A DNA stretch of 9,448 nt from Pseudomonadota bacterium (GTDB lineage: Bacteria; Pseudomonadota; Gammaproteobacteria; SZUA-229). A model generated the notes under the pieces. The model searched no databases. It saw only the letters and a list, made by a program, of their open reading frames with translations, and had not been told where the DNA came from. The DNA lies in NCBI GenBank assembly GCA_015222965.1, contig JADFWF010000096.1, positions 1 to 9,448 on the forward strand. Direction: 5' to 3'. The translations under genes and the position numbers were made by a program. Below are positions 7,506-9,448 of the stretch, piece after piece; the first letter of the stretch is position 1, and each line of letters opens with the position of its first letter.

Positions 7506-7775
7506 TTAACGACGCAGACCAAGGCCGGCAATCAGCTCTTTATAACGATCTACATTTTTGCCTTTAAGGTAATCGAGCAGTTTACGGCGCTGGTTAACCA
7601 TGCGTAATAAACCACGACGTGAATGATGGTCGTGTTTATGCTCTTTAAAGTGCTCTGTTAATTGCACGATGCGAGTTGTCAATAACGCAACCTGAACTTC
7701 AGGAGAACCAGTATCTCCTTCTTTTTGTTGGTATTTTGATACAACTTCGACTTTTTCTGTGGTCGATAAACCCAT
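7506..7775 (-). CDS. rpsO: 30S ribosomal protein S15
   Basis: Primary 16S rRNA-binding protein of the small-subunit platform; it binds the three-way junction of helices 20-22 and is needed for ordered S6/S18 assembly. 89 residues, exactly the E. coli length, ending in the same LGLRR. The conserved core is intact: [16 protein letters not shown] (21-36), the [15 protein letters not shown] rRNA-binding stretch (46-60) and [12 protein letters not shown] (63-74). ATG 7775 has GGAG six nt upstream (complement of 7781-7784), a good Shine-Dalgarno sequence. It ends with two consecutive stops, TAATAA. It lies between truB and pnp as in most gammaproteobacteria, but a long upstream leader with its own promoter suggests separate control, as expected for a ribosomal protein gene that S15 represses by binding its own mRNA in E. 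coli. Confidence 0.99.
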   Translation of the reverse strand: MGLSTTEKVEVVSKYQQKEGDTGSPEVQVALLTTRIVQLTEHFKEHKHDHHSRRGLLRMVNQRRKLLDYLKGKNVDRYKELIAGLGLRR

Positions 7776-8025
7776 GAATACTCCGAACTAATTTAAAACC
7801 CAAAACGGGCATTGGTAAAAAAAAGAGGGCGATTTTATCACTAATCGAAGCAACACAGAAGTGTTGTTTATAAAAGAATTTTTAATCATTTCAGGCACAT
7901 ATTTGCATCTAAAACGATAATCGCCCCAACTAAGTTTTTGGTTTCCTGCACCACTCAGGGTTACAGAACAGGAAATGCTAAATCTATGACTAACTAGATC
8001 CGCGACTAAAACGACTAGTCTGAGC
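7776..8025 (-). promoter_or_regulatory. Candidate structured leader of rpsO
   Basis: About 250 nt of non-coding sequence between truB and rpsO with several potential helices in minus-strand RNA. These are: a 5-bp stem ATCTA/TAGAT (7982-7986 with 7995-7999); a perfect 7-bp stem TTTCCTG/CAGGAAA (7942-7948 with 7969-7975); an 8-bp pairing GGGCGATT/AATCGCCC (7827-7834 with 7919-7926), extended by three pairs past a 2-nt bulge (7837-7839 with 7916-7918); and, enclosed by it, a 6-bp hairpin CAACAC/GTGTTG (7851-7856 with 7861-7866). Nearest the gene, a GGGC block (7807-7810) can pair either with CCC at 7799-7801 or with the same AAACCC motif that covers the start codon side at 7768-7773. This may be an S15 operator, but it is not the E. 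coli sequence that I recall. Confidence 0.45.
7832..7837 (-). promoter_or_regulatory. Possible second rpsO promoter, -10 box
   Basis: On the minus strand TAAAAT is preceded by GTGA and followed by CGCCC, a GC-rich discriminator of the kind seen at stringently controlled ribosomal promoters. It lies about 57 nt before the rpsO start. The -35 region is poor (TTCTGT at 17-bp spacing), so this is only a candidate. Confidence 0.35.
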
Positions 8026-8030
8026 GCGTA

Positions 8031-8039
8031 ATTATATCA
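8031..8039 (-). promoter_or_regulatory. Extended -10 promoter upstream of rpsO
   Basis: On the minus strand TGATATAAT is a perfect extended -10 element (TGn plus TATAAT), starting 14 nt after the truB stop and followed by TTACGCGC. No good -35 hexamer is present at 15-18 bp, which extended -10 promoters tolerate. The start site would be near 8024, giving rpsO-pnp a transcript independent of rbfA-truB with a leader of roughly 250 nt. Confidence 0.6.
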
Positions 8040-8052
8040 CACATATCATGCC

Positions 8053-8979
8053 TCATACTGCGCGTATCATGCGGCGTGGCGCAATGAGCCCGTCATCCTG
8101 AATCTCGCCCAGTCCTAAAAACTGGCTCTGATCATAAATACGTACCCAGCCTTCCGTCGGTGCGTGCGGCACCATCACAGCCTGCCCCTGCTGTACGTAA
8201 AAGGCTGCATCTGAACCCAACCTTACGTCAGGCCAGTCAGCAACACCGCTGTCTATCGGCTGCAGGCAGGCATCAAGCGCATCGAAACCCTGCTCCGCTA
8301 ATTCAGTTAACTGCTCGATGGTCAGCATATCGCCATCATACGGCCCGACGCTCAGACGTCGCAGCGCGGTAATATGCGAGCAGCTGTTTAATCTTTTTGA
8401 AATATCTTCCACCAGAGTGCGCACATAGGTACCTTTTGAGCATTCGACTTTGAGCTCAAGGATGAGCCGCTGCTGGTCATCTGTAGATAACGATATATAT
8501 TCGATATCATAAATGGTGACAGTTCTGGCTTTACGCTCTACTTCGATGCCCTGTCGCGCCAGTTTGTATAAACGCTCACCGTTATGTTTCAGCGCAGAAT
8601 ACATCGGCGGTATCTGTTCGATCTCACCGATAAATTCTGGCAATACGGCTAACACATCCTGTTCGGTTATCGACGAAGCATCCAGGGTCTCGACCACTTC
8701 ACCTTCTGCATCACCGGTGGTGGTGCTGACGCCAAGCTGACACTTAAGATGATAACTTTTATCCGAATCCAGCAAAAAGGCCGAAATCTTTGTCGCTTCA
8801 CCAAAACACACCGGCAGCATGCCGGTGGCCAACGGGTCCAGGCTGCCGGTATGGCCGGCTTTTGCAGCACCGAACAGGCGTTTTACTTTTTGTAATATAT
8901 GGTTTGAACTGCAACCTTGCGGTTTATCTAACAGCAACACGCCACTGACATTACGGCCCTTGTTTTTTCTTCTACCCAA
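8053..8979 (-). CDS. truB: tRNA pseudouridine(55) synthase TruB
   Basis: Converts U55 in the T-loop of elongator tRNAs to pseudouridine and acts as a tRNA folding chaperone. 308 residues (E. coli 314). The N-terminal block VSGVLLLDKPQGCSSNHILQ (11-30) and motif GHTGSLDPLATGMLP (42-56) are intact, with catalytic Asp48 at the same number as in E. coli. Y76 (SDKSYHLK) matches the active-site Tyr, and R187 in CSKGTYVRTLVED matches E. coli Arg181. The C-terminal PUA-like part ends with the conserved GLGEIQDDGLIAPRRM. The start is TTG at 8979: it preserves the basic N terminus seen in E. coli (RPRRRGRDINGV), there is no in-frame ATG upstream, and a GAGAGA lies about 8 nt before it. It follows rbfA across an unusually long 177-nt spacer. 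Confidence 0.98.
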   Translation of the reverse strand: MGRRKNKGRNVSGVLLLDKPQGCSSNHILQKVKRLFGAAKAGHTGSLDPLATGMLPVCFGEATKISAFLLDSDKSYHLKCQLGVSTTTGDAEGEVVETLDASSITEQDVLAVLPEFIGEIEQIPPMYSALKHNGERLYKLARQGIEVERKARTVTIYDIEYISLSTDDQQRLILELKVECSKGTYVRTLVEDISKRLNSCSHITALRRLSVGPYDGDMLTIEQLTELAEQGFDALDACLQPIDSGVADWPDVRLGSDAAFYVQQGQAVMVPHAPTEGWVRIYDQSQFLGLGEIQDDGLIAPRRMIRAV

Positions 8980-9026
8980 GACTAAATTCTCTCTTTTTAA
9001 AAAATAAAAACCAAAAGAACATCAAG

Positions 9027-9109
9027 TCCACAGATGAACACAGATGAACACAGATTAAAAACGTTGTTTAGTTTCTAAATATCTGCGTTCATCTGTGTTC
9101 ATCTGTGGA
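9027..9109. repeat. Long palindromic repeat with internal 10-mer tandem repeats
   Basis: Two 29-nt arms (9027-9055 and 9081-9109) are reverse complements except at one position (9050/9086), which becomes a G-U pair in minus-strand RNA, so the transcript can form a continuous 29-bp helix with a 25-nt loop. Each arm is itself built of the 10-mer CAGATGAACA repeated. 'CATCTGTGTTCATCTGTGG' palindromes are, from memory, common dispersed intergenic repeats in many bacterial genomes. It fills much of the rbfA-truB spacer and will lie inside the operon mRNA. No T run follows directly, so it is not a plain terminator; it could be an RNase III target or a MITE-like remnant. No target-site duplication was found by eye. 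Confidence 0.85.
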
Positions 9110-9156
9110 TAAAATATTTTTTACAATTAATCAGCAACCAAAAACAGCTTATGCCA

Positions 9157-9448
9157 CTAATCTTCATCACTGCCACTGTTTTCTTCGTCACTTTTGATAG
9201 CTTCACTGATAAGGTCGTCCATCGCAGCACCACGAATCACACTTTCATCTGCAACAAATTTCAGTGTTGGCACGATGCGCGCACGGATGCGACGGCCGAT
9301 TGATTTTCGAATAAAACCCGTGGCACGATTTAAAACTTCTATGGATTCATGTAACTGTTCAGCATCTAAAACAGAACAGTACACAACGGCATGGCTTAGG
9401 TCGCGGCTCATGCGTACTTCGGTGAAGGATAAAAAACCCACACGCGGA
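9157..9448 (-). CDS. rbfA: Ribosome-binding factor A, 5' end outside window
   Basis: Late 30S maturation factor that binds the 16S 5' region (helix 1) and helps in cold adaptation. The frame stays open to the window edge, reading P-R-V-G-F-L-S-F from the last bases, which matches the 'DPRLG' segment of E. coli RbfA. So the GTG at 9441 is an internal Val codon, not a start, and roughly 30 residues are missing. Visible parts: EVRMSRDLSHAVVYCSVL (KH strand), the ATGFIRKSIGRRIRARIVP helix with the family's A-x-G kink, LKFVADESVIRG, then an acidic tail DEENSGSDED. The stop is TAG at 9157. Upstream, outside the window, infB and nusA are expected in this operon type. Confidence 0.97.
   Translation of the reverse strand, partial: PRVGFLSFTEVRMSRDLSHAVVYCSVLDAEQLHESIEVLNRATGFIRKSIGRRIRARIVPTLKFVADESVIRGAAMDDLISEAIKSDEENSGSDED

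Noticed and set aside
9027..9109. CRISPR-like array from repeated CAGATGAACA units
   Set aside because: Units are 10 bp and contiguous, with no spacers; the structure is one inverted repeat, not regularly spaced direct repeats.
9157..9441. rbfA as a complete 94-aa gene starting at GTG 9441
   Set aside because: The frame continues to the window edge with Pro-Arg before the Val, matching the internal DPRLG segment of E. coli RbfA, so the gene is truncated by the window.

Overview
The window reads as a chromosomal segment of a gammaproteobacterium with AT-leaning base composition. Evidence: the gene order rbfA-truB-rpsO-pnp, strong similarity of TruB, S15 and PNPase to the E. coli proteins, a CPXCG zinc-ribbon protein, and REP-like and palindromic intergenic repeats of the kind scattered through such genomes. 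A genus cannot be named from this sequence. Every convincing gene lies on the minus strand, so transcription runs from high to low coordinates.

Region 9448-5271 is the distal part of the conserved translation/RNA-decay cluster (nusA-infB-rbfA-truB-rpsO-pnp in relatives): rbfA (5' end cut off by the window), a 177-bp spacer filled by a long near-perfect palindrome, truB (TTG start), a 277-bp spacer that looks like a promoter plus structured leader for rpsO, then rpsO, a short hairpin-bearing spacer, and pnp, closed by an intrinsic terminator with a UUCG tetraloop. RbfA matures the 30S subunit, TruB makes tRNA Psi55, S15 is an early 16S rRNA binder and PNPase degrades RNA.

Region 5175-4488 is a single-gene unit: a sigma70-type promoter, a lipoprotein with a C-terminal SPOR (peptidoglycan-binding) domain, and its own intrinsic terminator.

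Region 4330-385 is a five-gene operon: a TatT lipoprotein, then the TRAP transporter proteins DctP (periplasmic binding protein), DctQ (small membrane subunit) and DctM (large membrane subunit), and a small CPXCG cysteine-rich protein. TatT plus TRAP makes this a TPR-protein-associated TRAP transporter (TPAT), known best from Treponema pallidum. The DctP protein has Trp where classical carboxylate-binding DctP proteins carry their substrate-clamping Arg, which argues for a non-classical ligand.

Region 1-384 has no convincing gene. It holds a multi-hairpin element (29-144), a short direct repeat (176-212) and two REP-like units in tandem (246-326).

Most of the window is conventional. The items most worth a second look are the TPAT operon with its altered binding protein, the long rpsO leader, and the intergenic repeats. 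I see no CRISPR array, tRNA, rRNA, insertion sequence or phage gene.
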